Counted from the stretch's first letter, positions 36,393 through 49,944 are shown. The stretch is DNA of 64,000 bases from Thozetella sp. PMI_491 (GCA_021432635.1 MU270049.1:188347-252346); one strand, 5' to 3'. Made by a program: numbers and translations. Notes: generated by a model not told the origin, from the letters alone.

Positions 36393-38600
36393 TCACGAGT
36401 TTCTGTCCACCGTCCTTTGCGGTTTGTAGTTGGGCAGCTCATCAAAGCTGCCCAGTGGCTCGTTGTACTTGTAGGCATGGAACTCGATGCCGTACGGCTT
36501 CGGCTCGATGCGGTAGAGGAGACCGAGCGGCACGTCCAGATCCGCGATGTCCTCTCGCGTCAGGTCCATAAAGTACGCCATTAGGACGCGGCAAACAGAC
36601 CGGTGGCTGATGATCAAGACATGGTCTGCGATACGTTCAATCTCACGCACCATGTCGCGAAGCCGGCTGATGACCTGAAGGTACCCCTCTCCCCCAACGC
36701 CAGGGTAAATGTACTGAAGTTTGTCCTGCACCCGCTTCTGGTACTCCTCTGGATACTTCTGGGCGATCTCTTCGTACGTCATGCCCTCAAATGCGCCGGC
36801 ATTGAGTTCGTTGAGCATCTCCCAGTTTTTGACGTCGTAATCATCATCGTTTTCGAAGAAATCGGCCGTCTGGACGCTGCGTTTCAGCATCGACGTCCAG
36901 ACGCAAAAGTTCTTGTCATCCAGCTCCTGGTTGAGCTCGGGATATGGGGGGGTATTGTCGCCGGGTTGTGGAGGAAACGAAGACTGCGCAATCTTGTCCT
37001 TCTGTTCAATCAACCATTCCTTGCGCTTCGCCGTGATGAAGCGGTAGAGGGCCTCGCCGTAGAGATGCCCGCGGTCCGTCAGATCCGAGTCACCGCCGAG
37101 CTTCTGAAGCTGATTGTCGACGCTCTGGCCATGCCTTGTGATCCAGATTTGCCGGGGCGACAAATTGAACGTCGTCAGGTATGACGCGATGCCGCCGCTC
37201 AGGAAGCCCTTCAATCTATGGTGGACGACCTTTCGGCCAACATCAATCATCTACGCCGTGTTAGAAGCGAGAGAAACGCGCAAGGTAGCTGCACGGGAGA
37301 TGAGGGGCGGGGTGTGGCATACTTGAATGTACTGAAGGTCATGCTTCTCCTCATACTCGCCAAGAGGGGTATAGGCGCTCTCATATGCCTTCACGCGCTC
37401 CTTAAAGTCCTGGAGAGACTTGACTGGATCTTTGTCTCTATAGTCGGGACCCGAGAGCTTGAGGCGCATATTGGCTTCCAGGAGCTGCGAGGTCATGTCA
37501 GCGGATGGTGCACCCCTGAATCCGCATCGGTCTGATAACCCACGTTCTTATCCTGGCAGATGCTCTCAACAAATAGGATCCCAAGTCTAGGCTCTCTCTG
37601 CCTGATGTGATCCACGAGCAGCTGTCGTCGATGTATCGTGCTGTTGGTGGCATCTAGAATCCCAACTGTGCCCCCCTGGTGCAGCAGGTATTGCAGGAGC
37701 TCCTCGAGGGTATCTACAGCTACCTGTTCGCGGAGCTTAGACGCCGTCTTGTTGGTCGGATCGAAGAACTTGGCAGACTGGTCCAGGGGAGCGTTGCCTT
37801 GTGCTCCTTCCTGACCCTCTTGCCCCTCCCTTGGAGCGTTCAAATCGAGCTTCGTGGGCTCGTCAACCACAATATTTGGGCCGGTATTCCCGGTTAAGAG
37901 GATAGTTGCGGCCTGCGTTGGCGCGTCGATTGGGGCCGGCTTCGGAGCGGAGACGGCGCTCGTCTGACCGGCAGCGATTCGCCTCCGGTTCCCCACATTG
38001 AAAATCCTCGTGTTGTGTTGCTGCCACGATAGATATCTCTGGAGCTTTTTGGTGATGTAGGACTTGCCACGTGCCGGCAGGCCAACCATTATGATGACCA
38101 GCTTCGCCGAGACGTCTCGCTCCGGAATCCGGCCATCCGGAGAGGCACGGGACCTGGTCATGCCAGGAATGTTGAGCGTCGTCGCATGTGGTCGGACTCG
38201 GGGGGTATGGCTGCCAGAGTTTTGTCGCACCGGGGGACTAGATGCAGTTAGCGCACCGTCGCGGCCGAGAGGAGAGCACGGGAGGGAAGGAGGTCGGTGG
38301 GAAGATGGGAGACGGTGGCTAGCCAGCGACGTACATGCGTGGTGAGCCTGGAGCCGTGGATGGGATGCTCCTAGTATAGGGCGAGTCGTAGGTAGGTTGC
38401 AGAGCGCGGTCTCGTGAGGCGACGCCGGTATCGAATTCGTTCAAGGACTTGAGCGCATGCGCGAGAGTGGGCGCAACAGAATTCGGAGTTTGCCCATCCT
38501 GGGTTCGGACGGCGAGCTGAGGTCTGTCTCCATTGGGAGCCAGCGTGGGCGATGAGGAAGGGGGCGTGTTGGTGGACGAGGCGACAAGTTGGCTTTTCAT
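36393..38600 (-). CDS. Bifunctional 6-phosphofructo-2-kinase/fructose-2,6-bisphosphatase
   Basis: Four exons on the minus strand: join(38600..38335,38237..37544,37484..37323,37250..36393), 659 aa. The enzyme makes and degrades fructose 2,6-bisphosphate, the cytosolic activator of phosphofructokinase and inhibitor of gluconeogenic FBPase. After a disordered Ser/Pro-rich N-terminus, the kinase domain has the P-loop GLPARGKS at 141-148, FNVGNRRR, and a DATNSTIHRR strand. The kinase core carries a Gln/Glu/Gly-rich insert of about 60 residues. The phosphatase (histidine phosphatase) domain starts at about 375; its TRHGQS motif carries the catalytic H414, and AGAFEGMTYEEI and ISHRSVCRVLM supply the rest of the site, so both activities look intact. 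The ISHRSV reading differs from the common IxHQAV. The start is the ATG at 38600; the longer frame begins with TTG. Fungi keep several paralogues, so which yeast gene it matches is not clear. Confidence 0.92.
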
Positions 38601-41600
38601 GGCCAACTTTCGCAATGATTCTCGATGGAGGAGGCCTGAGGCTTTGTTTGGGGTTCCAGATGTCAGCCGTCTTTGCCGAATGGGGAGGAGTCAGGAGACA
38701 ATAAAAAAAGGGGGGGTTGATGGAAAAAGGAGAGAGAGAGATTACAGGTCGAGTACGACTATTGGATTGAATGGAGATGGGAAGGAAGACTGGGGATAGA
38801 ATGTACCTTTGACGGGAGTCGGCCGGTCCACAAAGATAGCAGATGGTGGTGGCATGAGGACCAAGAAGTTGGCAACCGCCTCTCTATGACAGCTTCCTGC
38901 AGCCTTCCCCCGATTGACGTTGACCCAACTCTCTCCAAGGGTTGGCTCGCAGCTGCTTTTGTCGCGGGCCCAATCACATCCGCGGATGCGGTGTTGGGTG
39001 GGCTAAGACTTGCCAGAAAGGGAGACACCAGGGTGCGCCTGTCGTCTCTAGTGGGGGTTTGGTTGAGGCGGGTTTCGACGCCTAAGCGCCAAAAAAAAAA
39101 AAAAAAAAAAAAAAAGGTGTCGGAGCGAAGAGTCAGAGAGGGCAGACCCCCTCTTGCGTTGGTGAGGGAGAAGAGCACCAAGCTCTCTTTCTCCAGAAAT
39201 AAGTTGGCCGCAGTGTCGAGACGCCGGAAATGATGGCCGGTTCTGCCGCCTCGGTCGAAACTTGACTCGTGGCTTCTCCGAACTCACCTCAGGCTCTTTA
39301 GTTTTTTTTTCTCAGCGATTCCGGCCGAGTTCGCAGGGCGGGATCGGCCTGCGTGGGGAAGGGGCCACGGCGCTTGGCGGGGGGACGAATGCAGTTACAG
39401 CGACGCGGCTCGAGAGATGACCAGAATCCTCTTCCGCTTTCAACAAGCACAATACGGATCACTTGGCAACCTCAACATTGTAGGACAGCATTCTTGGCCG
39501 TGAATCATCCGATGTCGAGAGCGACGGCGGGCGGGAGGGACGGTGCTAGCACATGGAGACAGGAGAGCGAAAATATAGAAATCGAGGCAACCGCAATAAC
39601 ACCAATAATTCAATGGCGTGGTGTTTGGAGAATGGTGTCAGGTAAGGATCGGTCAGGGTCCAGGGGGGCAGAGCAAAGATGGGAATATATCTCGCCACAA
39701 ATTAGGGGTTTCTCACCCGACCAGCGACCACGACAAGCTTCGCCTAGCCTTGGACTTGGTGGTACACGGGGAGGGAACCGAGAAGCATGCGCTCCGGAAC
39801 CCCATCTTCCAGAAAGTCTGGGGCGGCCTATTGACCCAAAAGCCTGCCTCGGAGGATAAATAGCTACCTAGGTACTGAGGATCTCTTTCTCCGCCTCGAT
39901 GCGAGCTCGCTCCGCGGGCCTCGAGCAAGGCGCGAGCCGGCTACCGTTCGCTCAGCGGAGCTAGCTAGCTTGGAGCTCCTGAACCAGCAGGAAGAAAAGG
40001 GGGGTGGGGAGGAGGAGGGGTGGAGCCACGGCCATACGGCCAGTGGCACCGTGGGAATGGCTGCAGTGTGCCATGCAGCATGCAAGCGAGCATGTAGGCT
40101 ATTAGCGTTCCGTCTGGGGGGAAGCTCGGAGCTTGGAGCAGTCCAAGCTGCTAGCTTGGTATCTAATAATTGCCCCCTCCAAGCTCTGTCGGACGCCGCT
40201 GGATGCCAGATGAGACCTGCCGCGCATCGAGCCTGACCAAGCCCCCCCCCCCTTCTCTGCCTAACTGGGCCCAACCGCCGGCCTGCCAGTGAAATTTGTT
40301 CCCGCCACAGCGTGCGGTGGACGGCAGAACTGATTGATTCGAGGGCCTGGTCATTTCCAGGGCCACCAACCACTCTGCCAGCAGCCCTTCCTCTCGGACC
40401 TCCGGGCAATGGCGCCGCGCAACTCAGTGTTGCACAGCCCCGAGCCGCCTTATTTCTGAAGCCTCCCCCCAATCGCCCACGAACTTTTCCATGCCACTGC
40501 GGCGAGGATGCGACGAGCTTCCGTTGCACGCGGCTGCCTGACGAGGAGACACGAGAAAGGCGGTTGACCGAGCCAGACCACGCAACGGCGTCGGTGTGCG
40601 AGAAAAGGGATTTCGTGTACCCAAAACTCATTGCCTACTCCACCATGCCTGCTGGCCCTGCGCGCTGTTTCTAAAAGAAAAGAAGGGCAGGGCGATCAAA
40701 GCTCATCCCCCCTCCCCGGCAGGCCACTTCCTTCTTACCTTGGCCATCCATAGAGGACCGGCAAGACTAGTTGCGGGCCTCTTGTCTCGCAAAGGACCAG
40801 TACCTGTGTCAGTCGCGGGAAAGGGAAAGGTGGTGTGGTGGGGGTGGGGGTCGCAAGGCATCCACCAGCCTGCTTCCACTGCATCTACGGCATGTGAAGT
40901 GACCTCGTTTCAACCCCTCTGGGATCGTTGCAGCCAGCTATTGAGTCTGATGATGACACGCTATCTACAGCAGCAGCAACGACCTGCCTCTTGTCATTTT
41001 TTCCTGGCATGTCCTGCCTGCGTTGCTCCAAACAGCTGACACCGTACCACCTCTCTGCACCGCCGCCGTGGGCACTTTCTAGGACTCCTACAGGTGTATG
41101 TACTGTACATGCTTTCGGTAACCTCAACCCGTTTGCACCCCCAAGCTTGGGCTATCGCATCGCGAGTTCCATGCCTCTGCAGCAGCCCCCCCCCCCCCGC
41201 GGCACATGACGGGTGGACGAGTCTAGGACGTTGTGACCGTTGCACAAGACTTGGGAGATGGTTTTTCCCCTTCCCCTCCGCGTGTCGCTCTGCTTTACAT
41301 AACACAGCACCTGCAGTACTGCGCCAGGCCTAGCCCAAAGCGTCAATCCTACTTGACCAAAGACAGCCGTACAAACGCATCTAAATGCCTCTAGTTTCAC
41401 AAACGATGAAGAATTGAGAATATATAAAATGCAAACATAGCCTGATCAGCCATCTGTATAGGAACTAGGAGAAGCGCCGCGTAGGGCGTGAGAAGCCAGG
41501 CCAAGATACCCTTCCAGTAAAATCAACAGCTCTTTTCGTGACGAGCCCTTTGGAGCTCTTTTTCGTGCCGAGCATCTTTTTTGGACGCGCGGGGGGGGGA

Positions 41601-42131
41601 CATTCGATAAGGACCTAGCCCCGCCTTCCGATAAACGGTTAGGCTGGGTGGCTCAAGTGCCTGCCCCGAGCTCGACAGCTCTTTCGTCATGCAGGGTCTC
41701 GTGCGTTTTTGCCTCGACGCCAAAGTCAATACCACCTCAACTAAGTTTACGGGCCTCAACCTCGCCAGACATTCCGATCCTTCCCTCACCTGTACTTGAG
41801 GCCGTTGAATAGGGAGCTCTTTCCAGAGACAGCCACGCGCGTGATGTCTTCCTCCCGTGTTCTCGGGCCCTGACCGCTCAACCCACTCGACGTTGTCCTC
41901 CATTCGTGGGGTCCCTTCTCTTCCCTAATCCATCGTGGCACCCCCGAGCACCATTCCTCTGCCACTATCGCCAATTGCGTAAAGCTGCCATACAATTCCG
42001 ACTTGCTGTTCGGCCCAGGCCCCGAAGCATCTCTTGCGACCGAGTAAAGCCGGGCCATTTGGCTACGTGCCGAGCTCTTCCGCCATTTTGAGAATCGGAC
42101 TTCACTCGCTCACTTGGGTCTATCGGATATC
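38601..42131. other. Divergent intergenic region, no gene recognised
   Basis: Promoter space for the PFK-2/FBPase-2 gene (minus) and the Tad3 gene (plus). It includes a 25-nt A run (T on the PFK-2 coding strand) at 39091-39115, C runs near 40241 and 41187, and GTACTGTAC at 41100-41108. No reading frame is convincing. Confidence 0.5.
39091..39115. repeat. Poly(A) homopolymer, 25 nt
   Basis: Twenty-five A on the + strand, about 490 nt upstream of the PFK-2/FBPase-2 ATG. On that gene's coding strand it is a poly(dT) tract, a feature known to exclude nucleosomes in fungal promoters; the role here is inference. Confidence 0.9.
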
Positions 42132-43432
42132 ATGTCTGTCCATTTCCAGAGCGCGGCCGCTGCTCTGGCCGAGCAGGACCCCGTCATCAAGGAACTTGTG
42201 CATGGTGAGGTGGAACACGGGGTTTTGATCCCACTGAAGACGACTCTAGAGCTTCGGGACGACCACCTGACCGGCAATGTTCTTATCACTCGCACGCCTG
42301 TCAAATGTGCCAATCCGGCAATCAGGTGCGCCGACCATGTTTCTGTCCGTCCCCTTTTGCTCGAGTTGCCTACTGACCCACTGTTGTTCACAGCATGCTC
42401 CGCGACCTGTTGCCGGAGGACATCGTCAAGGGCGTGCCTCACCTGCGCAGGTGTGCCAAGCCATGCGACCTCCCTGCCCATCTCAAGACCGAATTCATGA
42501 ACGAGAACCCACAGAGCCGGGCCATCCACACCGGCAAGTCGAGCTGGATCTATATAATCCTTGGTCCCGAGGCGTCGTTGAGCAGGGACGAAGTCGCCCG
42601 GGCGTTGTCCACCCTGGACGGGATGGAAGGTGACATCTTCATCCGACCTGTGCCGGTTCCCATGGTTTCGCCTACTTCTCAGATGCAGGCGGCCATGTGG
42701 TCCCAGCACTTCTGGCCGACTATCTACCGAAAGAACAATCCTCTGGGACCACACCCGTCCATGGTGGCCCGCTATACAGACGAAATCAGCAAAGACGCAG
42801 CCATCTGGATGACCCTAGCGCACCAGGTTGCCAGCCAAGGAAAGGACGCTGGGTTTGGCGAGCCAATAGGGGCGTGTATTATCCAGCGCGACGAAGATAA
42901 GGTCACAGTGGTAGCACTTGCTTGCGATGCTCGCTACCGCCAACAGGAGAAGCTGGGGCTGGAGGGCAACCCGCTGGCCCACGCCGCGATGCGCGCCATC
43001 AGCCAGGTAGCGCAGAAGCTAGTGCGCGCTGAGGACAAGCAGACCGAAACCCATCCCACCCCAATCATAGAATTCGATGCTTTCCAAGACCTTCCAATCC
43101 TCCCAGACGAGCAGGCTGTGTTCGCCATAGAGCACCCCAACCCAGACGGCTACCTCTGCCACGGCCTCGAGCTCTACCTAACACACGAGCCGTGTATCAT
43201 GTGCTCCATGTCGATACTCCATTCACGAGTGGGCAAGACGATCTTCCGCCGAAGGATGCCGCTGACAGGTGGCTTTTGCGCCGAACACCGCGGCTTCCAC
43301 GAGGGCAAGGATTCCGGAAATGGCCTCGGCCTCTTCTGGCGCCGCGAACTGAACTGGAGCTTGACTGCCTGGGAGTGGGAGTCAAGCGGCTCCCTCCCCC
43401 AGCTGCCGGTGGGCAAGCATACTCATGCATGA
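42132..43432 (+). CDS. tRNA-specific adenosine deaminase subunit Tad3 (ADAT3-like)
   Basis: Two exons, join(42132..42325,42394..43432), 410 aa. Tad3 pairs with Tad2 to deaminate adenosine 34 of tRNA anticodons to inosine. The C-terminal half is a cytidine-deaminase-type fold: H261 in a HAAM motif, and PCIMC giving C332 and C335, complete the zinc ligands. The catalytic glutamate expected after the histidine is absent (HAA instead of HAE), the hallmark of the Tad3 subunit, which is not itself catalytic. The N-terminal half (about residues 1-180) is the family's tRNA-binding region. The C-terminal GLFWRRELNWSLTAWEW stretch is typical of the subunit. The start is the first ATG; a TTG-initiated longer frame was ignored. 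The intron is 68 nt and joins in phase 2 to give AIS-MLRDLL. Confidence 0.93.
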
Positions 43433-44912
43433 CGCACTAGCATTTCTCCGCCACGGGCGTGCCGTGTCCCAGGAGAAAGGCCGCTGAGTTAACCTTTCCA
43501 GCATCTCGTTCTCCCTCTGGTCGCGACGGACATGGCTTTAGGACTCTAGCCTTTTGGTTGGTTGAGGCAGACGGACAAACAGACGGACGGGAAACCGAAG
43601 GAATTTAGGTAGTCCTCTCGGCCCTCAAATTGGTCTTAGAGAGCAGTGCTTTTTGGGAGGAGGATTTTACGTGGACAGCAAGAGGAGGAGGGAAATAAAA
43701 GGAGCAGAAGGAGGAGTAACCTCAAGGGCCCGGGCTAGTCGCCGGCGTTTGGTAGGATGAAGCATGTGTCTCTATGCTGATCTCTTTCTGCCGAGGAGTG
43801 GCTTCGGGGCATCACGGGGGGCATTCATGATAGATACCCAAAATTTAGACTAAACTTTTTCCTTTGGCGCGTCCAAGACCCTTGCCCACATAGCTTTATC
43901 GCTAGCTGATGACGAGGGCTAGTGAAGAGGTGAAGTAGGTCACCCCTTTGGCTCGATTCTTGCGCATCTTCGAACTCGTCGTTTATATGGGGATGGTTTG
44001 GGGTACTGATGGAACGCAAGCGGTGCTACCACACCCCTAAGGCTTAGCCATGGTCAATTTTGGCCACCGCTGATGGACGTATAGAGTGCTTAGGTGCCTC
44101 GAGGCCGGGCCCCACGGCCGGAACCAGTCGAGGGAGTACTATCACGGTCGGTCCTAGATCCTATCTAGGACAACGAAAAAGGCAACAGCGCGGTTCGTCC
44201 CGCCACCGCCGCATCCAAGGTGCTGAAGCAAAGAAAACGATTGAGGGCAACCAGTTGATGTATCTGCAAGGCAAGCTAGCCAAATTAGTGGGTGTTACAC
44301 ATACGGCCGAAGCGATTAGTTAAAACAAAGACAGGCTTTTAGATAAGCTGGCCCGCTTCCTCTTTCAACCTCGCCACCTAACTACCCAACTTCAAGTTCT
44401 CCGCCAGTAAACGAACTTGCAGTGAAGCCCTGTCCCTGCGATTTGGTGCCTTTGTATTTCTCTTGCAAGCCTCCTTGTTCCGTTGAACGAGATATCCAGC
44501 AGAAACCAAACACAGCGAAGCGCTGAAGGCCATCGAAAGGGTTCGTCTGGCTCGTGTTTGAGAAGAGCGAGCAGAACGACCGCTTCAGACAGACACACGC
44601 TTCCTCTAGACGCCTCCTCTGTTTCCATACACCTGGCCTCCTTCCTCCTAGCTAAGAGGAGGAACCACAAGCTGGAGATTCCCTCAACGACCTCAACTGC
44701 CCCCAAGCTATTTCGTCATGATTCGATAGCACTTGCTTCTTCCCCCCCAGCTTACCCTCAGCATCCTGCTCTCCTATCAAGTAAGGACGACTCTGGAGTG
44801 ACCTGACTCAACCAGCAAGGCCTGCTCATCCTCCCCTACGCCATACCTAGATATCTCTAGGACCAACCATAACTACCTTCTGGCCTCTGCAGTTATTTCA
44901 AGGGAAGCCAGG
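43433..44912. other. Intergenic region between tandem genes
   Basis: The 3' UTR of the Tad3 gene and the promoter and leader of the antiporter gene. Only short, unconvincing frames; nothing else recognised. Confidence 0.55.
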
Positions 44913-46787
44913 ATGCCTACCTTAAGCCTCACCAACTTCAACATTGTTGTGAGTGTTCTGGGCGGATGGATCTCTCTGTTTGGGCTCGTGTCGTACCTTC
45001 TCAAGGAGAATTTCTACCTCTCCGAGGCGCGTATGTCCCCTTCCTTTGGCTGCTGCTCCTAGATCTCCAACGGCGGCCTTCGCCTCTTTCACCCAAGCCG
45101 GAGAGAAAGCGGGAACTAATATCTCTGCAGTCATCTCCCTCCTGGCAGGAGTGGCAGTGTCCCCTTCGGCGACCAATCTCATTCGTCCATTGGAGTATGC
45201 TGGCTCGGAGGAGAACCTTAATGCGATTACCTTGTCTTTCACCCGCCTAGTCCTTGGCGTCCAGCTCGTTCTCGCCGGTGTACAGCTCCCCAGCCGGTAC
45301 CTGAAGAAGGAATGGATCCCGCTCACGATTCTCGTGGGCCCTATTATGACGCTCATGTGGCTCACCTCGAGTCTCCTCATCTGGGGCTTGGTACCCGACC
45401 TGAACTTCCTCCACGCGCTGGCCGTGGCGTCCTGCGTGACGCCCACTGACCCGGTGTTGTCTAACGTCATTGTCAAAGGCAGGTTTGCGGACCACAACGT
45501 GCCTAAGGAGCTGCAGCGTATCATCATTGCTGAGTCCGGCGCCAATGACGGATTGGGCTATCCCTTTTTATTCATTGCTCTGTATCTGATAAAATATATC
45601 GGAGACGGGGGCGTAGCCGAGTCGGGTGGTGCTGGGATAGCCATGGGGCTATGGTTCGGTGAGACCTGGGGGTACACTATCATTCTGAGCATCATTTACG
45701 GAGCCGTGGTCGGGTGGCTGGCCAAGGAGCTTCTCCACTGGGCTGAGGAGCATAAATTCGTTGACCGCGAGAGCTTCCTTGTTTTCGCCATCTCTCTTGC
45801 TCTCTTCATTGTGGGGACTTGTGGCATGATCGGGAGCGACGACGTCCTCGCGTGCTTTGTCGCCGGCAACCTGTTCACCTGGGACGACTGGTTCCGCCTG
45901 GAGACGATGGACGATAGCCTCCAGCCAACGGTGGACATGCTGCTGAACGTGTCCATCTTCATGTGGCTCGGCGCTATTTGCCCGTGGGAGGAGTTCGTTC
46001 ACAATGATGTCGTGCCAATAGGACGCCTGCTTGCGCTAGGCGTTTTGATTCTCCTGATCAGAAGGTTGCCCTGGGTGCTGGCTATTCACAAGTGGATTCC
46101 TCAGATCGAGGAGATCAAGCAAGCCACCTTCGTGGGCTTCTTTGGCCCGGTAGGCATTTCAGCCATCTTCTATCTCTACATCACGCTTGAATTCATTGGG
46201 ACCATGAATGTCGACGGAGAGCCGCGCGAGGACATGGCCAAACTTCCCCAGACGGTCAAGGTTGTTGTCTGGTTCATTGCCATCTGCAGCATCGTAAGCG
46301 AGCAACGATCATCCCCTGCTATCGTTGCACACCCGAGTTACTGACATGAGAACAGGTAGTCCATGGCCTCAGTATACCTCTAGGCAAAGCCGGGTTTGCT
46401 ATTCCCCGGACCTTGTCTGGAGGTCCCGCAGGTTCTTCCAGCGTCGACGTCCGCGGACAACTCCCTTTCAACCTCGGCACCCGCGTGTCTACCATCATGG
46501 GGGCTCGATTGCACTCACGGTCGCGTCGGAGCTCGCAGGATGGCCCAGGTGGCGGCGGCGGCGGCGGCGTGGATGCTGGCGGCCCAATCTATAGGATTGG
46601 TGGCAGCGTAATCCCGGATAGGAACCAGCCGGGACCGGCGATGGCAGTAGGTGACAGCCGCGAGTTGACAGATAGGGATACCCCTAATCGCATATCAACG
46701 CCGCCTCTCCCGACAAGAACTATCCGTTTCCCGGATGGCCAGGCAACGAGGCCAGTGAACCTTCCGACGGCTGGTCAAACTGCCTGA
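44913..46787 (+). CDS. Plasma-membrane Na+/H+ antiporter (Nha1/Sod2 type)
   Basis: Three exons, join(44913..45030,45131..46293,46356..46787), 570 aa. Proteins of this type (fungal CPA1 family) export Na+, Li+ or K+ in exchange for protons and support salt tolerance and pH control. About twelve membrane helices are visible. Ion-binding landmarks are TPTDP at 143-147 and ESGANDGLGYPF with N178 and D179. The stretch FFGPVGISAIFYLYI lies in a late helix. The last exon finishes the final helix (VVHGLSIPLGKAGFAI) and adds a hydrophilic Ser/Gly/Arg-rich tail of about 125 residues, much shorter than the tail of S. cerevisiae Nha1. The start is the first ATG of the N-terminal frame (MPTLSLTNFNIVVSVLGG), and exon 1 joins through residue L40 to LISLLAGVAVSP. 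Retention of intron 2 would end the protein after 18 extra residues. Confidence 0.93.
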
Positions 46788-49700
46788 CCTGCTGCCGAGG
46801 GCATCACTTTGGTGCCTCTTCAGCAACGCTCGAAGCCGATAGGGGCACTGTTGATTCAGGCAGAATGGAGGCAGGCGGCTTAGGCAGCCTGTGAGGAGAG
46901 CGGATGGGTATATGTTTCTTCGGAAAGGGGGTTTATTCTTCTTCCATTAATGGACTTGCACACGCCGGATTAGAGTTACTCCCTGCCACACCCGTCTCCC
47001 ATACAGTGTCTACGAGATCTTTGTTTAAGGGAGGAAGGTTTTGGCTCGGCGAGTGCTTTTGGCTCGCGGAGTGCTATATGTTGCCTTTGGTTGGGTCGGG
47101 TATTAATTTGCGTACTTGCCTTCATAGACCACGGAGCACGGCATATGATTTCACAAAAAGGGCCACGCAGAGAAGAATCAGATGGCCGGGGAGCCTGGCT
47201 CTCCCCCAGGTTCCAGAAGCGTCCGGGCGACGCTTAGCTTCCCGGCGGCAGAAGGCTGGAGAAACCCCAAGCACTGCCATTAGTCGGCAGTAGTGTGCAT
47301 AAAGTTGCCCGTGGTGTTTGCTAGCATGGACCCAGCTAGCTGCGTCCTGAATACAGTGCCGCGGGCCGTCTTTCGGCGTGGGCGAACTTGGCGAACTGTC
47401 CCGGCGAAGGTGCTCGCTTGTGTCACGCGCCGACTGGCAAATGATCGCGGCCCTAATCGCCACTTTGAGCTGTCGTCATCACAGAGAGGCCACATCACTG
47501 CCACAGTCCGTATGACTCTTTCAATCTCGTTCCCGGTGTTTTGCCAATGCGGGTGTCGCGTGCGGAAGGTCCCGGGAGCCTCGCTTCAACGTATTTCCTG
47601 ACGGTGGTGGCCGTTCGGCGCGAGCATTAGAGCGATGCCGGAGCCATCTCGGTGTATGCGGGTGAGCGTGCGGCAGAGATTGTGTGTGTCTTTGAGCGCG
47701 CGATGGCGACGTAGCAACGCCTTCTGGCGCGCCTCGCACCAGAGGGCCTGCAGAGCGAAGACGCAGGTGAAGGGGAGGACCGATATAGCATGCATACGAT
47801 CGGGTGTTTACGAAATGAGCGGCGAACCAACCGTGGCTATCGCTCTCTAACAAGTCGGGCTGGGCTTGCAGATGAAATAGCTAGCCGTGCTATCTCGAAA
47901 GAAGAGGGCGAGGAAAACCGCCGGGCTGCTGCAAGGTCCTGGAACGCCTCGAATCACAGAGAGGGAGGGGCGCATGCATCCATATGCAGCTTTATCAACA
48001 AGTAGCCCATCAGGGGACTCCCACTGGCCCACCGTGCACACCATCGCTAGGCTTGGGCAGCCAACAATTGCTCAATTGCTTCTCAACGCATGCAACGCCA
48101 TCCACACCATGACGTGAGCCCTCGAGGAGCCCCCCTCGCTGAGTCTGACGGTCCCTCGACGAGGATCGACGGGGTGCATCGTGGGAAACCGGGGGGAGCC
48201 GTTCGTCGGAATGGAAGGCGGGTTTCGGGAACAGAGCGAAACGGCGAGGGCAGGGCAGGGCCGAAGAACAAGCAGGGACAAAGGAGGCGAGAATCCGGCT
48301 AGGTAACGGCCCTAAGACTGCAGCATGCGGGAGGCATGTGTGGCTGGAATTCGGGTCTGGCGATGGTATCGACCCTCTTGGGGGTCTATCACGACCGGCG
48401 AGACACTACTTATCAGTACAGTACGGCATATCTCGTTGGTCCGGCCAGATAGACTTTCTGAACCATGATCCAGCCGGCCACAGCTGGTTTTATGCGCTCT
48501 GTGCTTCCAAAGTCAGAGCACAGGAGGAGCTGGCCCAGTCGAGCCCCCTGCCAATGGACTCCTCCAGGATGTACGGAGTACTAAGTAGACACTAGACAGT
48601 CCTCGAGAGAGCTGCCAGTTAGTGTTCTTTGGAAGAGTGGTCTAATCTCTGGGGAGCACCGGCTCTGTTGAACTACGAGCCAAACGACCTTTTTTTCCCT
48701 CTCCCCCTGGGGAGGCTGGCACAGGCGAGAGAACCACCCTCCCTCAACCCCCCCCCACACACGGCCAAGCCCTCGTCAAAGTGGAGAGAAACCTTTGGCG
48801 CAGCAGGGGGAGATGATCGCTGTCCCGCGGGCCACGGAGGCATGCACTGCATTGTCCAGATTGCGTAGAAGGAAGACCGGCACCCTAAAGGAAGATAAGG
48901 CAGACACAGGGCACGCAGGGAGATTTCCAAAATGTCCCCCGCGGCGGGCGCGAGACTTTGGAGGAGTGAAGTCTATCCGCTCTTACGGAGTATGCTCTCT
49001 CTCTTGTCTCTCTCTCTTGTACTTTGTGCGGGACCGGTAGCTTCCCGCCCTCCGTTTCGCCAGCCCGGGTTTGTGTGAAGAGTGAGAGTGACCTTTCGGT
49101 TGTACCGCACTGGCAGACAGGGCCGGACAGGGCAGGCAGTGGTTGAGTGGCAGACAGTTTCGTGCTAGCCCAGGCTGCTAGCGCCAAAAGTGAAAAGGGC
49201 CCACCTTGACAGGACATCTGGTTCGTGCGTCTGGCCAGGGGACCGCAACAGACCCTCCCCTCCCCCGTCGTCTGCGTGCGTTCGACTTGCTTCGACCGCC
49301 TTTGGGGCTCTCCACCTTGGGTTTTCGAGCCATGCCCGTCGTATGCCAGTCTCCTTGCAACTCCGCACTAGAAGGGGGATACTTTCGCCCGTAGCATCGC
49401 GTCCCATCCAAACCCGACACCTCGCGACTCCCTCCTCCTCGAAACCATCTCCCAAGCGAATCCCAGCGAATCACCGGACCGGAGCGGCAGCCGAGGTCGA
49501 TCCGGGTCCTGCTACAGTCAGTCGGCTGTGCAGCCGTTTACCGCTTTTCGAACGAGCGAGTTGAATTGCGTACTGGCCCTCCCCCTCCCCGGACCCGCGG
49601 GACACCGACCGACGGCCAGCTAGGCTTCATTGCAGCAGAGAGCAGCTCTCTTCATCCTCCTCGCAACCAACTGCCTCGGGCTTCAGGGACGTCAACGCCG

Positions 49701-49944
49701 CGGCGGATCTAGACCTTCTGCACGCCGCCATTTTTCGTCCCGACCTACCCTCTTGCTATGTTTATGTAATCGGCACGACAGGATCCCCATCTCCTAACCA
49801 ATATTGCAAACCACCACGCTGGTCTGGGCTTGAGTGGTGTTTGTTTGACCCTCATCCCATCGCCCCTTATCTCACGCATTCCTCGATTGACACACGTGGG
49901 CGGCAGCGAGGAGAGGACAGGGTTGTTTCCGACCCGGAGATACT
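46788..49944. other. Intergenic region between tandem genes
   Basis: The 3' UTR of the antiporter gene and the promoter and leader of the Mga2-like gene. Contains GTACAGTAC at 48416-48424 and TACGGAGTAC at 48572-48581. From about 49200 the + strand is pyrimidine-rich, as in fungal leaders. No gene recognised. Confidence 0.5.

Noticed and set aside
38601-38615. Five-codon upstream extension of the PFK-2/FBPase-2 gene
   Set aside because: It begins with TTG; the ATG at 38600 is the first proper start.
42114-42131. Six-codon upstream extension of Tad3
   Set aside because: It begins with TTG; the ATG at 42132 is used instead.
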